This document shows, piece after piece, positions 47,952-60,190 of a stretch of DNA of 64,000 nt. Source of the stretch: Emergomyces orientalis. Taxonomy: Eukaryota; Ascomycota; Eurotiomycetes; Onygenales; Ajellomycetaceae. Where the stretch lies: positions 620,001 through 684,000 of the forward strand of contig MOWL01000047.1 of assembly GCA_002110485.1 (NCBI GenBank). The letters are read 5' to 3'. The translations under genes and the position numbers were made by a program. Position 1 is the stretch's first letter. Each line of letters begins with the position of its first letter. The notes beneath the pieces were generated by a model that had not been told where the DNA came from, did no database searches, and was given only the letters and a program-made list of their open reading frames with translations.

Positions 47952-49001
47952 TCATGGTGTTGAATCTACTGCATTCCATTTTTGAGCCTCTCTTGGCTTT
48001 AATAAGGTTCCAGTTGTTTTATCAACACCTTCAAACAACCACGAACTAATTGCCGCCTTAGGATCCAGTGTTCGGAATATAGGAGTTTCCCCAACCGGTT
48101 TTCCCCAGCGAACTATCCAATTTGTGGTTTCTGGATCCTGTGTCATCCGTGGAGTTGCCAACAATACTCGTTCCCACATGGGCGTCATGAGCTTGCGGGT
48201 AATTTTGTGCGGCCTTCCACGTACATATGCTTCGAAAGTGTGGTCCTTCTGTGGGCCGAAGACTAAAAATTCCGCATCAAGCGCACTCCTAGTATCATTC
48301 GTATCTAGCCGTTTCCGTCTCTTCGGTAGTGACCATGGCTCTTTGCCGACTACGAGGTCATGTAAGGTGTTCCATTCCCACTCTGGAATTGGGGGCAGAA
48401 TGCTTTTAATAATCATATCATACCACTTCTCAGTAGCTTTTCGCACTTTTCTCCTTGACACATGTCCATTCCAGATACTTTTTTTCGGCTGCGGGATCTC
48501 GTGGACTACAGGCGTTGCGTCGATGTCTTTCAGATGGTGGTTCGCTATCTGTGATTTCATTAACGAAGCTAGGGAGGGGATAGGTTCCCAATTAAGAGGA
48601 CATGCTGGAGGTATGATAAATCGAAAAGGGGTTTTATCCGCAGAGGAATTGGGGACGAAGAAGGGACGCGCCAGAACATGTCTTCGCCGTCCGATTCGAC
48701 CGTACGACAACATAAGAACACGTTCAAGGGGCTTCATATATCCTTCGTTTGCTCGGGAGAGAATAGAAAGGAGTTTTCTCGCCCGTCGTTCGAGGTAGAA
48801 CTGTCCATTGGGGCCTGCATAAGAGTTTGGTATCGCTCTTGGCCTGTAGGCTCGATAACTCTCACGAACGTGGCTGAACATGTATTTGCGAGCAACTGGG
48901 TCGGGGAGATACGTGGTTTCTCTCAGGAGTGCTCTATAGACATGCCGCCAGTGCGGGGTCTGAGGAGGTGGCAGAAACATGGTTATAATCGCATACTTCA
49001 C
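47952..49001 (-). CDS. LYR motif protein, Cup1-like N-terminal domain
   Basis: A single-exon ORF of 349 residues. The N-terminal region HWRHVYRALLRETTYLPDPVARKYMFSHVRESYR has the LYR-type spacing (here VYR) and following helix seen in complex I LYR/Cup1-like fungal proteins. The rest is basic with many aromatic residues and no further known motif. LYR proteins assist mitochondrial Fe-S delivery or complex assembly through the acyl carrier protein, and a mitochondrial role is inferred. Two close starts are possible: 49001 (MKYAIITMF) or 48980 (MFLPPP). The second agrees better with the position of the LYR helix near the N-terminus. Confidence 0.8.
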   Translation of the reverse strand: MKYAIITMFLPPPQTPHWRHVYRALLRETTYLPDPVARKYMFSHVRESYRAYRPRAIPNSYAGPNGQFYLERRARKLLSILSRANEGYMKPLERVLMLSYGRIGRRRHVLARPFFVPNSSADKTPFRFIIPPACPLNWEPIPSLASLMKSQIANHHLKDIDATPVVHEIPQPKKSIWNGHVSRRKVRKATEKWYDMIIKSILPPIPEWEWNTLHDLVVGKEPWSLPKRRKRLDTNDTRSALDAEFLVFGPQKDHTFEAYVRGRPHKITRKLMTPMWERVLLATPRMTQDPETTNWIVRWGKPVGETPIFRTLDPKAAISSWLFEGVDKTTGTLLKPREAQKWNAVDSTP

Positions 49002-49670
49002 AATAATGCCCTGACTACGGGGAAAAAAAAGCCAGGGTTAATAGTCGAAGATCACTGGATGGTTGTTGCAAATTTCCCTCTTGGGGTTTTGAATCCTCAG
49101 GGCCTTTGATGCTGACTAAATTAACCCGCTGAGTCATCCAACGCGGCTCAACGCGAAAATCCAAACCCTGCGTCTCAACGAATCCTGGCAGAGTCGGATA
49201 CCTACAATAATACATTAAGTTGACTCTCTGTGGTGATGACGATGTTGTGATCGCTGCGACTATGTAATTGTGATTTTATATATACTCTCCACTCTATTAT
49301 TGCCTTGAGTTCGATATCTCTTCTCCTCCTCGCTGCAGAAGCAGGGTTTTGTGGGGAGAGTAACGTGACCACGCGCGCTTTGGCTCAATCTCTTGCTCTT
49401 TCGCGCTTCTCCACCACGACCGTAATTTTGCTGGTACGTCAATGGTCAACTTCGATCTGGCTATCGATTCTACAGAGTACCTCAGAATGAAATCGATATG
49501 TTGTTGTTGTTGTGGCTGTTGACATTGCTTTAGAGAATAATAGATTCCGGATTTGCCCAATAAGCTGACCCTTTTTGCTCTGGACGATTCCCGATTCGCC
49601 AGACAAAGATCATCGATCGACCGAATCTGTCAATTTTATATTCTGAGAGTGTACTGGATAAAGAGTCCTC
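49002..49670. promoter_or_regulatory. divergent promoter region between LYR protein and APSES factor genes
   Basis: A 669-bp gap with divergent genes. ORFs of 60-87 codons overlap both strands and are not called. The 3' part shows CT-rich leader-like sequence before the ATG at 49671. Confidence 0.5.
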
Positions 49671-52487
49671 ATGTCATTCTCGCGAAATAGCCTGGGTCCA
49701 TCTAATGGCGCGTCGTCGCAAAACCAAATGACCTCTTTCAACGCCGCCTCCCAATCTGTGGCGTCCACCCCTGCCGCGACTCCTCCACCTCGACCATCGC
49801 AGCAATCGAACATATCGATGAGCTTTCCTAACAATGGGGCATCGCGCAACTCCGTACAAAGAGCAAGCTTTGGCGGATTTGATGACGGCAATGGATATGG
49901 CCAGGTGATGTCGTATGAAGAATATAAACCGCAAATATATACGGTACGGAATTTTTCCCTTCCTTCCACTCCGAACGCGCAATGTTTCCTACAGAGTATT
50001 CTCATTCGATGCGAATTATAAACTAAAACTCACTCATATGGTACATAGGCTGTTTATTCTAATGTATCAGTGTACGAAATGGAAGTAAATGGAGTAGCGG
50101 TTATGCGACGCCGTTCAGATTCATGGTTGAACGCGACACAAATTCTGAAGGTTGCGGGAGTGATGAAAGCGAGAAGAACCAAGACTCTGGAAAAAGAAGT
50201 TGCCGCTGGTGAGCACGAGAAAGTACAAGGGGGTTATGGGAAATACCAAGGAACCTGGGTCAACTATGATAGAGGTGTAGAATTGTGTCGCCATTATCAT
50301 GTTCTCGAGCTTCTGCGCCCTCTTCTTGAGTATGACATGGGCCAGGATGGTACTGGTCCCGCGGGCCGGGGAGCTCTGGAAACTCCAACCAAGGAGCAGG
50401 CCATGGCGGCGCAAAGAAAGCGACTTTACCGCACCATGGACGGACAAGGAATGAGTCAAACCCCGCAAGGGACGTATTTCCAGAATATTTCTCGCACCGC
50501 CGTGAGTGCTGTAAACGCGATAAACAAGGCTCGGTTCGATTCGCCCTTGGGGAAGGGACCAGATGGTCGGCGTTCAAGCATGAAGGCACCTTCCCAGATG
50601 GGCAGTCAAGAGTCACAAATTCAGTCTGGGAGTCAACAAAGCCTGCATAGCATTGTATCAGACAGCGGGTTTGGTAGCAACATGCAAAATAGTCAGCAGA
50701 CAGGTCTTCTCGAACATACCGATGAAGCGTTAGAACCTCCTAGAAAGCGCATGCGCTCGTCATCTGCCCAGGAAAAATCGTTCCAGTCGACACACGCCAT
50801 TCCTCCCCACAGTTCTATGATTGAACCCACACCCACGGAGCCAAACGATTCATTTTATCAAATGTATCCTGGGGGCGGGGCGCTAGATGGACCCACGCGA
50901 GGTCTTCACCATCTTCCTGCCGCTACGACACCAGACAGGCACCAGAAAATGAAGCTTGTCATGACATTGTTCTTGGATAAACGTGCTAAGGATTTTTCTA
51001 ACCACCCTGCTTTTCTTAATCTCTCGGCGGAGGATTTAGAGATACCCTTGGATAAATACTACAATAGTGCCTTACATTGGGCAGCTATGCTTGCTCGGAT
51101 GCCTCTGATACATGCTCTCAAAGCAAAGGGCGTTAGCATTTACCGTTTGAATGCAGCTGGTGAAACTGCTCTGCAAAAAGCGGTTGGTACTAGGAACAAC
51201 CTCGATTATCGCAGCTTTTCCAAGCTACTCTACGTCCTTTGTCCTACCATTGAGATAGTCGACTACCATGGGCGCACCGTGCTCCACCACATCGCCATGA
51301 TGGCTGCGACTGGTGGAGGAGGGCATGTTGCTGCAAAACATTACCTAGAATCCCTTCTCGAGTTTATTGTGCGCTACGGCGGACCTGCAGGATCGATGCA
51401 GGCTTCGTTAAATAATACTGTTACCAATGGCTCAAACGGCCAACACAGACTTGAGGTGATTGGGCTTGGCAAGTTCATGTCTGAGATGGTTAACATTCAG
51501 GATGACCAAGGTGACACGGTGCTTAATTTGGCTGGTCGTGCACGGACTGTTCTTGTCCCTCAATTGCTTGAAGTCGGTGCAAACCCCCACATACCGAACA
51601 ACACTGGGCTTCGCCCTGCAGATTATGGAGTTGGGGTCGACATGGTCAACGGCGGGCTACCGGGGCAGAATGGCGACTCAGAATCGTTTACTAATCGGCT
51701 TTCTAAGACGCGAAGAGAGTTACTTGACTGTTCGTACCACCCTTCCTGTCTGTGTAAACGATGTCGAAATGATTTTTATCATTATTTTACTAACTGATAA
51801 GCAGTGACTATTTCTCAGGTCACGTCTCTCGTTGAACAGTCATTTAGTACGATGGATAATGAACTTTCGTCGGGTTTGGGGAAGAAGCAAGAAGAATTCG
51901 ACCATTGGCACAATAAAATCCGTGAAAGCGCCAAAGCAAGGCAGATTGAACAGAAGCAATTAGATGATATGAAGCGCAGAGCCAGAGACAGTATCGAACT
52001 TGATAGACAAATAAAGAATCTCGAGCGCTCTTCGGAAGAACTAGTTGCACTCCTCCGGGCAATCCAGGGAGATCAGTTCAATCCGGAAACCATAGGTATT
52101 GGCGATGCCGACGATGCTCTTGGATTCGACATGGCTCAGTTGGGCACGCTTTTCCCGGGTGATTTTGACTTGTCCGCGGGGTTTTCAGACCAGCAAGTTG
52201 CTTTCCTCGAATCACTGCCTTCCATGGAAATCCTGACCTCCCGGCTTGGATGTTACCGCGATCATACCGATGAAATATGCAAGGAAGTGGATAGTCTGAA
52301 ATCAAAAAATGTAGTCTTAGGAGAGAATTATCGACGGATGGTCATGGCTTGCACGGGGTGGTCCGAGGAACAGGCGGACGAAGCAGCAGAGGGCCTGACA
52401 GAGTGCATCAAGGATTTAAACGAGCACCCTCTACCGGAGGATGTTGCGATCGAGATCCTCATGAAGGATCGCGGTCAGGACTGGTAA
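49671..52487 (+). CDS. MBP1: APSES-domain, ankyrin-repeat transcription factor (MBP1-like)
   Basis: Exons 49671-49943, 50049 to about 51729, and 51805-52487; about 878 residues. The N-terminus is Ser/Gln/Asn-rich. An APSES DNA-binding domain covers about 92-195 (VYEMEVNGVAVMRRRSDSWLNATQILKVAG; then GYGKYQGTWV), with a basic/Pro-rich middle and a basic patch PRKRMR. Ankyrin repeats run about 440-680 (LHWAAMLARMPLIHALKAKG; GRTVLHHIA; GDTVLNLA), ending in a helical C-terminus. It fits the Mbp1/Res DNA-binding subunit of the MBF complex, which controls G1/S genes. Intron 2's acceptor (CTAACTGATAAGCAG) is clear; the donor may be 51730 (GTTCGT) or 51754 (GTAAAC), leaving eight residues undecided. 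Confidence 0.9.
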
Positions 52488-53276
52488 CGAACATTATGAC
52501 CTGGACACAATTTTATTTAGCCGGCACGTTGGTTGGAGTCTTGCCTGTATTTTCTTTTTAATTTTCTAATTTTTTTTAATTATTGCATATTCTGTTCGGC
52601 TGTATAGTTCGTCTTTTTTACTATTCGTATCAGGTTATATCATCTGTAAAGCTATTGTACGGACGTCACACCGTTTCACCTTAGAAAGCCTTGTCTGCCG
52701 GTCTTTCATCTTTTTAATCATCGGATTATGTGTAAGTGGAGGCTGGGGGTTTGTGTAGTTGGTTATGTAGCATGGTAGTTTGTCTGTGTTGAATTTACGA
52801 TTCTCTGTCTGAATAGCTAATGACGCCTTATCACTAACTTATTTATGTTAGTTAGTCATGTACCTGATGAATGGATATGATTGTTCTTTTCTAACATCAC
52901 CACCCAACGAAGATTAAAAATACACTCATCTCCTGGCGAGATATTGTGACCAGGTCGTGGCGGGTCACATGCCCCCTGATCCACTGGACGTAGCCGCTTC
53001 AAGAAGTTGGATGTTTTATTTAGCCTTTGCTAGTTCAAGTATCACAGTTAACCCCGCCCGCGGGCGCAGTCGTGCGGTTCCTGACCTAGAGCCGCAGCAC
53101 GGCTTCAGGCGGCAGCGGGCATTACATCGACAACAACATCATTAACCAAACCTCTATTGCTCCCGGAAACAGAAACAGAAACTCTTCTTAGGCGTATATC
53201 CGACAACTTTTGATCTGGTGATATCATTCATCGATACCTGTTCACCCCGATTCTTTGTTAACGACATACTTAACTC
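52488..53276. other. intergenic, no gene seen
   Basis: AT-rich 3' flank of the APSES factor followed by the promoter region of the glycine-zipper protein. No ORF with coding character. Confidence 0.5.
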
Positions 53277-54131
53277 ATGTCGAACTATTACCCCGGCGGA
53301 GGACCCCCTCCAGACCAGTATAACACCCCTCCCCCAGGCGGACAGCCAGCATATTACGGACAACCACCACCACAGGGAGGTTATCCGCCTCAAGGCGGTG
53401 CCCCCCCTCAAGGTTATCCACCCGCTGGGTACCCTCCCGCAGACCAGTACGCGCAGGCCCCGTACGGTCAGCAACCCCCGCCGCAGCAAGGATATTATCC
53501 ACCCCAGCAACAGCAACATGTAAGGCTTTTGACTATCTAATCGATCGACACCTAGCAACAAAGAAGATAAAAAACTGCTATCGCTAACAGTACTCTTCTA
53601 CTTAGGCATCCCAATATGCCTCCCCTTCTCCCGGCCCTCCCGGGCAGGGACTTGATACTCGCGGTCAGGCATACGGCGCATATCCCCCTCAGCCTCACGG
53701 CGGAGAGAGTGCTGGCTATTATGGAAACCAGCCACCACCAGCGTACAGCGGACATGGCGGACCAGGTGGGCCGGGTGGGCCAGCAGACGGGGAAAAGGGA
53801 CTGGGTTCAACTCTCATAGGCGGTGCGGCCGGCGGCTTTGTCGGTCATAAGCTCCAGGGCGGAATGCTGGGGACGCTTGGTGGTGCTGTGGTCGGTGCCG
53901 TTGGCGCAAATGCTGCGTCGCATGCGGTTAAGAAGTAAGTTTTTCTCCCCCCCCCCCCCAGTCACTAAGTTTACATGTATCTGCGGAGTTTGACAATCTA
54001 AATTTCATTCACAATCGCATAGACATAAGAAGAAGGATAAGCATGGGAAGAAGAAGAAGGACAAGAAGTACAAGAAGAAGAAGGGAGGGAGCTCGAGCTC
54101 TTCGAGCAGCAGCAGCAGCGATAGCGATTAG
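53277..54131 (+). CDS. Pro/Gly/Tyr/Gln-rich protein with glycine-zipper 2TM domain
   Basis: Three exons: 53277-53519, 53606-53934, 54023-54131, in phase, 226 residues. Residues 1-145 are low-complexity PPxGYPP/QGGYPPQ repeats typical of disordered, condensate-prone or adaptor proteins. A glycine-zipper segment follows at about 155-190 (GSTLIGGAAGGFVGHKLQGGMLGTLGGAVVGAVGA). The tail alternates Lys/His clusters (KKHKKKDKHGKKKK) with a run of serines and ends SDSD. Glycine-zipper 2TM domains insert in or associate with membranes. Function in fungi is not established; the basic tail suggests binding to acidic lipid or nucleic acid (inference). Confidence 0.88.
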
Positions 54132-55324
54132 ACGGGCCGTGCTGGTCCGGTATCATATTCAGTATCCGCCTGATTTTCTTCCTTTCCAAATTTTGTTATT
54201 CTACTTTTCCTCCGGATGTCTGGATTGCGGAGGCTTCTTTTTTTTGCCTGCAAGTTGCGCTCTGGGGGGTGTTTATATATATACCCACGGGTTTGCAGTT
54301 TCATGGATGTATATGTTTTATCCTCGCTCCTCCCCCCCAACCCACTACAGGCTAGCTATGTGATATCTAATATCCACATTTCCACTTGTTATGCTGATAC
54401 CTGCCGTGAGAAGAACTCTTGGCCAACCTGGATAACCATCACCATTTTGTGCTTTATGCTCGCCCAGGTGCTCTTCAGAGCCACCACTGGGTTGTTTGTT
54501 CACGTACAGAGTTGAACAGCCATCATGTGAATGCCAAGTGCTTAGGTTGTCGCACATGGCAGTGTCAATCAGTGATGCCATGCTTACAGCAGGTTGATGA
54601 TCTATCAGACTGGCTTCATCCAACATGTAATTGATGACTGGTTCTGGAAGATTGCCTTCCAAAACGCAATTTTTCGAATAACGGCAGGTCCTGGAATGCA
54701 CCATGTTCACGTCGGGAGGAACCGGGTGTTCATATCTCTCATTTTCGGTGCTCCCATCCGCGCTATTTATCCGCCGCTTGGGATACGGAGGACTGCGTTG
54801 GTCCTGTTATCGAGCATAGCCTCGTTTTAGGGTTGGCGTTTGTCCACTGTACTACCTGAATTTCCTGAAGCATAACGTTTTTTTTAGGTAGTGGCCGACC
54901 TAAACTCACAGTCGGTATGTTCGCGCCGCTCCTATTGGCCATAGAAGAATACGTCAACCATGACTTTTGATTCAATCTTCCGTTTGGATGCGGGAACTTC
55001 AGTTGAATTTCCTTTTCCTCCCGTCCCCATCTTGGTGAGACTTGAGAATTGCAGCTGCCAAAAGATCCGTGCATTGCTGAACCAGAGAGATACCGACCAA
55101 TGCCATTGTCTCTCGCGTAAAACTGTGTGCTCTTAATGTCTTTTTGAAAGTCCAGGCCTTCACTTTTCCCATGGCCTGCCTGCATTCCGGACTGGAAGTT
55201 GGTGGAGTTTCTTAGCAGCGCGGCCAAGCTACGCCAATCTCGGCCCGATCCAACAAACATCCAGAAGAACCTTTTGCGCTAAGAACCCCATGCCTCCGCT
55301 GAAACACGGTCGTGTTGGCCGGGC

Positions 55325-55364
<40 letters not shown>

Positions 55365-55938
55365 GACCGCTTTGTTTCCCACCCTCTTCGTCTTGTATTT
55401 GCTATATCTGCATTATCCGCCATTTTCGTGTCATGCAGGGCTTTCCTTTCACATGTTTTGTACCATTTTGTTGAAGTATGATTTTGGACCATTATCGCCT
55501 AGAACTTGGCGTGCGATTCCTCCGGTGCAGATCGTTTCAGAGATTTAAAACAAGTCGGTCTAGTCATTTTTGTGGCGAGCCAATCTCACCTCTTTATCAT
55601 GGGCATGGGCTAGAACGCAATTGATTTGTGCGTTTTCGGCAGGTGAATTTTTTGGGGTATTAGAGAGAAATGGATATTGCATTTCTGATCTGCTTACTAT
55701 CCCCTGATATGTTCGGGTTGGCAATGGATCGTAAGCATATGCATGGCAATTTCGGAATGAGCTGATACATGCTCGTTGCAATTGGAGATCCACGACTCTA
55801 ATTCTGCAAAAACAGGAGATTTATCTGCTTTTTTCGAGGCGTTGGGAGTTGTCATCTCAACATAAGAATTGCCATTGCCCCGCGCCAGAATGAAGACCAA
55901 CTATTATAACTAAATCAGTCCCCCCTTTATCAAACACT
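54132..55938. other. intergenic, with ATT microsatellite
   Basis: No supportable gene; ORFs of 60-165 codons on both strands overlap and lack recognisable features. It contains an uninterrupted ATT repeat at 55325-55364. Confidence 0.45.
55325..55364. repeat. (ATT)13 microsatellite
   Basis: About thirteen uninterrupted ATT units, a likely polymorphic marker. Confidence 0.95.
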
Positions 55939-56925
55939 ATGAATTCCAAAGAGCTATGTGTGCAATTTTCCCCCACCGTCCCCAACACTCAAGAGGATCG
56001 TGATCCATCGAGGTTCAGGAAAAATGACAATGACCCACCTCATCTCTCACGCAGCTCTTCTTTCACTTTCGTTGATCCTGAGAGCTGCGTTTCAAAGCTC
56101 CCGTGGCATTCAAGGCTATCTTACCATCTCAAGGAGGAGGTAGACCCCACGTGGAGTGACATGCTCTTGCTAGCTTGTTCATTCGTCAGTGGGGTGATTG
56201 ATAGCCTAGCATTCAACGCGTGGGGGGGTTTTGCCAATATGCAGACAGGTACTTTGATAGCTGTTCTTATTTTGATACCCCATTTTTAACAACTAATAGG
56301 GAATATTGTCTTCCTCGCCCTGGGCATATCGGGGGAACCCACGATTCGCTGGCCCAAATGCCTCACCGCCATAGCCGCCTTTCTCCTCGGCATCCTCTTC
56401 TTCATGAACGGCTCTCGGCTTCTTAAACCCCTCCGCCGCTCAACCCTCATCACCTCTTTTACCATCCAAACTCTAGCCATCCTCATCGCCTCAATTCTCG
56501 TTGAAACAGCCATCGTCCAACCTAAGCCCAAGCACAGCTCGAACCCCATTGCATGGATGGAAATCATCCCCCTCTCTTTACTAGCATTCCAGGCCGGGGG
56601 GCAAATCACCACGTCCCGGCTTCTCGAAATGGATGAGATCCCTACAGTCGTGCTGACGACGGTTCTGTGTGATTTACTTATTGATCCGCGGTTCTTCGCT
56701 AACCCTAACCCAGTGAGGAATCGGCGGGTTGGTTCATTCGTAGCATTGTTTGTTGGCGCGATGGTGTCTGGTTTTCTATCTAAGGAGGCTGGGGTTGCGA
56801 GCTCATTGTGGTTGGCCACGGCGGTCAAGGGGGTTGTTACGTTTTGTTGGGCGGTTTGGAGGGGGAAGGGAGAGGTTGGTGAGGAGGAGAGGGTATGTGA
56901 TATTGATATGCATGATATTATATGA
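55939..56925 (+). CDS. DUF1275 (YoaK-like) membrane protein
   Basis: Two exons: 55939-56248 and 56300-56925, in phase, 311 residues. A soluble N-terminus of about 75 residues precedes the DUF1275 core. It begins with LLLACSFVSGVIDSLAFNAWGGFANMQTGNIVFLALG, whose GxxDSxxF and (A/T)xMQTGN elements mark the family. Four or five further membrane helices follow, including FQAGGQITTSRLLEMDEIPTVVLTTVLCDL. Members occur in bacteria and fungi and are predicted transporters, but no substrate is established. The intron falls inside the MQTGN motif, which supports the model. Confidence 0.92.
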
Positions 56926-57279
56926 CGTAGAATTACACATTTGGCAGTGGTAAATGATGTGGACAACTGTTTTGCCTTAATTTCTGGGTTTCCTTTTTTT
57001 ATTTCTTTCATGAATCAGTCCGCACTAGTCCTATTTAAGTTTAGCGCAATAAACTGGCTGTATCATCGCGCCCGGTATATTCATAACCTCTACTATCTAT
57101 TCAATTGCTTTTACGCACTCACAAGGGGGCACATTGATCTCTCAATTGACTCACAGATGATTTGAGGGAGGGCCAAGACGAAATTTAAATGAGTTGAGAT
57201 GGGATGTTTGGAGTCCAAGGCTCCGGATCTAGCATAGTTGCTAGAAATAATAACAGACTCGTCAAAAACGTCGAGATAT

Positions 57280-58267
57280 TTACTTCCGATACCACATCAT
57301 CGTAGTCTTTGTATTCTTAATCTTCTTCCGCAACAGAAGGATGGAGTATAGAAGAGCCTCTGCTGATGGGGGGCATCCTGGGACGAAACAGTCCACTGGA
57401 AGCAACCTATCCACGCCTCTCACCACACTATAGCTGTAGTGATAATACCCTCCGCCGTTCGCACAACTGCCCATGCTAATCACCCACTTTGGGTCCGGCA
57501 TTTGATCATATATCAGTCGCAGGGCCGGGCCCATTTTGTTCGTCACCGTGCCCGCTACGATCAACAGATCCGATTGACGTGGTGAAGCGCGAAAAATTGT
57601 GCCGAGCCGATCCTGGTCGTATCGCGGCATGGAGATTGCCATCATCTCCAGACCACAACAAGCCAATCCGAACGAGACGGGGTGCAGAGACCCTTGCCGA
57701 GCCCAGTTGGTGACTGCGTCGAGGCTCCCGCTGTGAGGGGGGGGGAAAAATGGGAAGGCGGACATATTAGCATAATGATGATTGATTCAAATGCAAGGCA
57801 TAAGTAAAGTGAGCAAGACTGAAATAGAAGTGCACGTTGCGGAAGGTGTATTGTCGTTTCAAGACGAAGGGAACGGAAATCGAGACATTTGAAATGTTTC
57901 TGTACATAAAATGGCCCATAGCACCCGTTTTTTCATCCTGGCTGGGCAGCAAGGATGAGCTTCGCTCTCGCTCTGCTCTAGTCACGTCTGGCGTGTTCTC
58001 CGTCTTCTCCTGGCGGGGGATCGATGAGGAAAATGTCGCATTGCATCTAATCGATCTAAAGATTGCAGGAAGAAGCCCCCACCTACGGCCCCGCACGGTG
58101 GATAACCCTAGGAGATGTTAATAAGTTACAGGATCAGAAAAGAAACTGCGCTCGTACCACTCTTCAGGGGGGAGCTTTTGGAAGGTAAAAGATTCTGGCT
58201 GACCTTTCGCTTTGGACAGCGATAGTTTCGCAATATCGACCCGCAAGCCTTGTAGTACCGCAGCCAT
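57280..58267 (-). CDS. divergent paralogue of complex I 20-kDa subunit (NDUFS7/NuoB family)
   Basis: Three exons on the minus strand: 58267-58204, 58107-57906, 57730-57280, in phase, 238 residues. The N-terminus (MAAVLQGLRVDIAKL…) can serve as a mitochondrial presequence. The core starts LPSQDEKTGAM. All four ligands of Fe-S cluster N2 are present: the tandem C113-C114 (FGLACCGLEMM), C178 (SMGSCANGGG) and C208 (VPGCPPS). The end is KKIKNTKTTMMWYRK. The family transfers electrons to ubiquinone in complex I. Positions almost fixed in true subunits differ: SLHP for SLWP, ACCGLEMMA for ACCAVEMMH and VDCFVPG for VDIYVPG. I therefore read it as a second, diverged copy rather than the standard gene. 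The exon 1 splice (GTCAGC donor) is the weakest part. Confidence 0.85.
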
Positions 58268-58962
58268 AATTAAGTAGAGGGGTTGGTGGTTATTCAATGA
58301 TACTCTGGCTGGAGCGAGAAAGAGTAGGAACGGGCATGTAATATTTGTCCCGTCCTCTCCCATCATGGGGAGATTCGATTCGGTGAGTTGTTGGCATCGG
58401 GCAATCGGCTTGCGGGGGGCCGTCATGCCGATTGTCAGCCACTAGCAAGTTACAGCCCATGCTGGAACACCTCTCATGCGCCTCGTGTTGGGTGTTTTGT
58501 TTGTGCCCGCGGTGGGATACGCTGGATGGACATCAGTAAAGATGTTGGGCTTTTATTCCTTTTGCTTTGCTTCTTTTTATTTATTTTATAACGAATTGGA
58601 CAGAGTACAGACGTCCTGCTCTCCGAGGGGTATCAGTTTATGAATTAGTATGACAGAGAAAAAGGGATAGTAGTAGGTGATAAGGTATAGATTCAGTCGT
58701 GGGGAAGCCCTCGCTTCCTCCGTTACAAAGATTGATCCAGTAAGACACCATGAGCGGACCAGGACAAATTGAACAAGTCTTCTTCTCCATTGAGTATCGG
58801 AGGTGAACGGGGGGCTTGGTGATATGGTTGCCAAGGCTTAAATATGGAAATATCACGTGATAATTGGGTACCCCTTTTTACCTAGTAGGTATTTCAAAAG
58901 AAAATAAATTCATTCATCTCAAATTGGATTCATAATTATTTTTTACTGAAAGCAATTTTATT
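58268..58962. other. intergenic region
   Basis: Promoter side of the NDUFS7-like gene, followed by AT-rich DNA. The ORFs here are not supported. Confidence 0.45.
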
Positions 58963-59254
58963 TTAAAATAATTTCTTAAACAAAGAAACAGAAAGAAAAG
59001 ATGAACAAGACAAAAGAGTTTTGGGCATACGCAATGGAAGCCCGGTTGCCCAGTGGCCGCTCCACCACATGTGACACGTTGTATATGGAAGGGCTAGTAG
59101 CTCTTCCCACGCAATAGAGAGTTCAACTATCCCACGAAAGGAACAAAGAAAGAAAGAGGCAGAAGGCAAATATAAAAAAGAAAAAGGCTTTGGGGGGCTT
59201 TTGAATTTGTTCTCTGCTTGATTGTTTGAAAAATTCAACATTTTTACTCTTTCT

Positions 59255-60190
59255 TTGGCCTTTTTAATCTCCTGAAAACTTTTCTCATCTGCTATCTTAA
59301 CCGACTCTCTTTCTAATTCCATCTCCTCGATCTCCACCCGCAGCTCCTCTTGGGTAAGGAGCCGGGCCGGGTTAAAGGCTCAGGCAGGGTTACGGGACGG
59401 GGGGGCAGAGACCCAGGGGGGAGGCTGGGAGTGAGGTATCAGCGTTATATGCTGATCCCGGAGTAAGAACAAGTCGGCTACAATTATCATTTCATTTTCC
59501 ATTTTCAACCATTACAATTTGGATTCTCACCTCCCGTGGCCTTGCTACCGCTGCTGCTATTGCTGTTTCTGTTGCTGTTGCCGATGTTCTTCGTATTCCG
59601 CCTCCCGCTGCCGGATCCATGCGGGTGGCACAGGGGAAGGTGAAGGCAATGAGGAAGGTTGGTTAGAGGTTGACCAACACGGCCTGTGCTCGGGCTCTGT
59701 AGAAGCGCAGCCGCTTCCTTGTCTCCTGTACTTCCTTTAGCCTCTCAACAAGCTCCCTCTCTCTTCTCTCAGTCTCTGCGTCCCTCGCTGCAATTGCAGC
59801 GAGATTCATCTTCATCTCTTGTCGGAGAAGGAGCTGCGCGGGCGTCAGACGCCCAGAGTAGGGAGAGGGAGAGGGGGGAGGATGAGGGGCGGGGAGGGGG
59901 GCAACTCTGATATGCTGGTGCTGCTGAAGCACCAAACAAGTCAATAAAGCAATCGTAATTTCACACTTCCGAACATTGCAATTGGGTATCTCACCGGCTC
60001 CCTTGGCCTTTCTATCCTGCCACGGTCACCACGGCCGCGGCTCCCGCCAAGCCGAGGGCCCGCCTCGCTGTTGTTGTTGCTGCTGCAGATTGACAGTGCG
60101 GGAGAGAGGGCAGCGGCGGTGGCGGCGGGGAAAGGGGGGTTATTTGAAGCGTCCGTTCGGCATCCAACAAAACCAAAACATACCAACATC
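59255..60190 (-). repeat. tandem duplicated Gln-rich/coiled-coil cassette, two degenerate copies
   Basis: Two diverged units with an offset of about 460 bp, read on the minus strand. Each has a CAG/CAA-rich run (near 60069-60088 and 59540-59586) and then a GGCCA(A/C)GGGAG…GTGAGA donor-like junction (near 59990 and 59527). Each continues with similar CCAATTG/CAAATTG, GACTTG and CAGCATAT sequence, and ends in a charged helical reading frame: LTPAQLLLRQEMKMNLAA…RERELVERLKE in copy 1, LTQEELRVEIEEMELERE in copy 2. Matching bases over most of the unit make common origin clear; frames are broken in both. They may be decayed exons of the neighbouring CxxC gene or of an independent gene. Confidence 0.55.

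Noticed and set aside
55229..55548. ORFs rich in Ile, Leu or Asn across the ATT repeat
   Set aside because: They are translations of the microsatellite.
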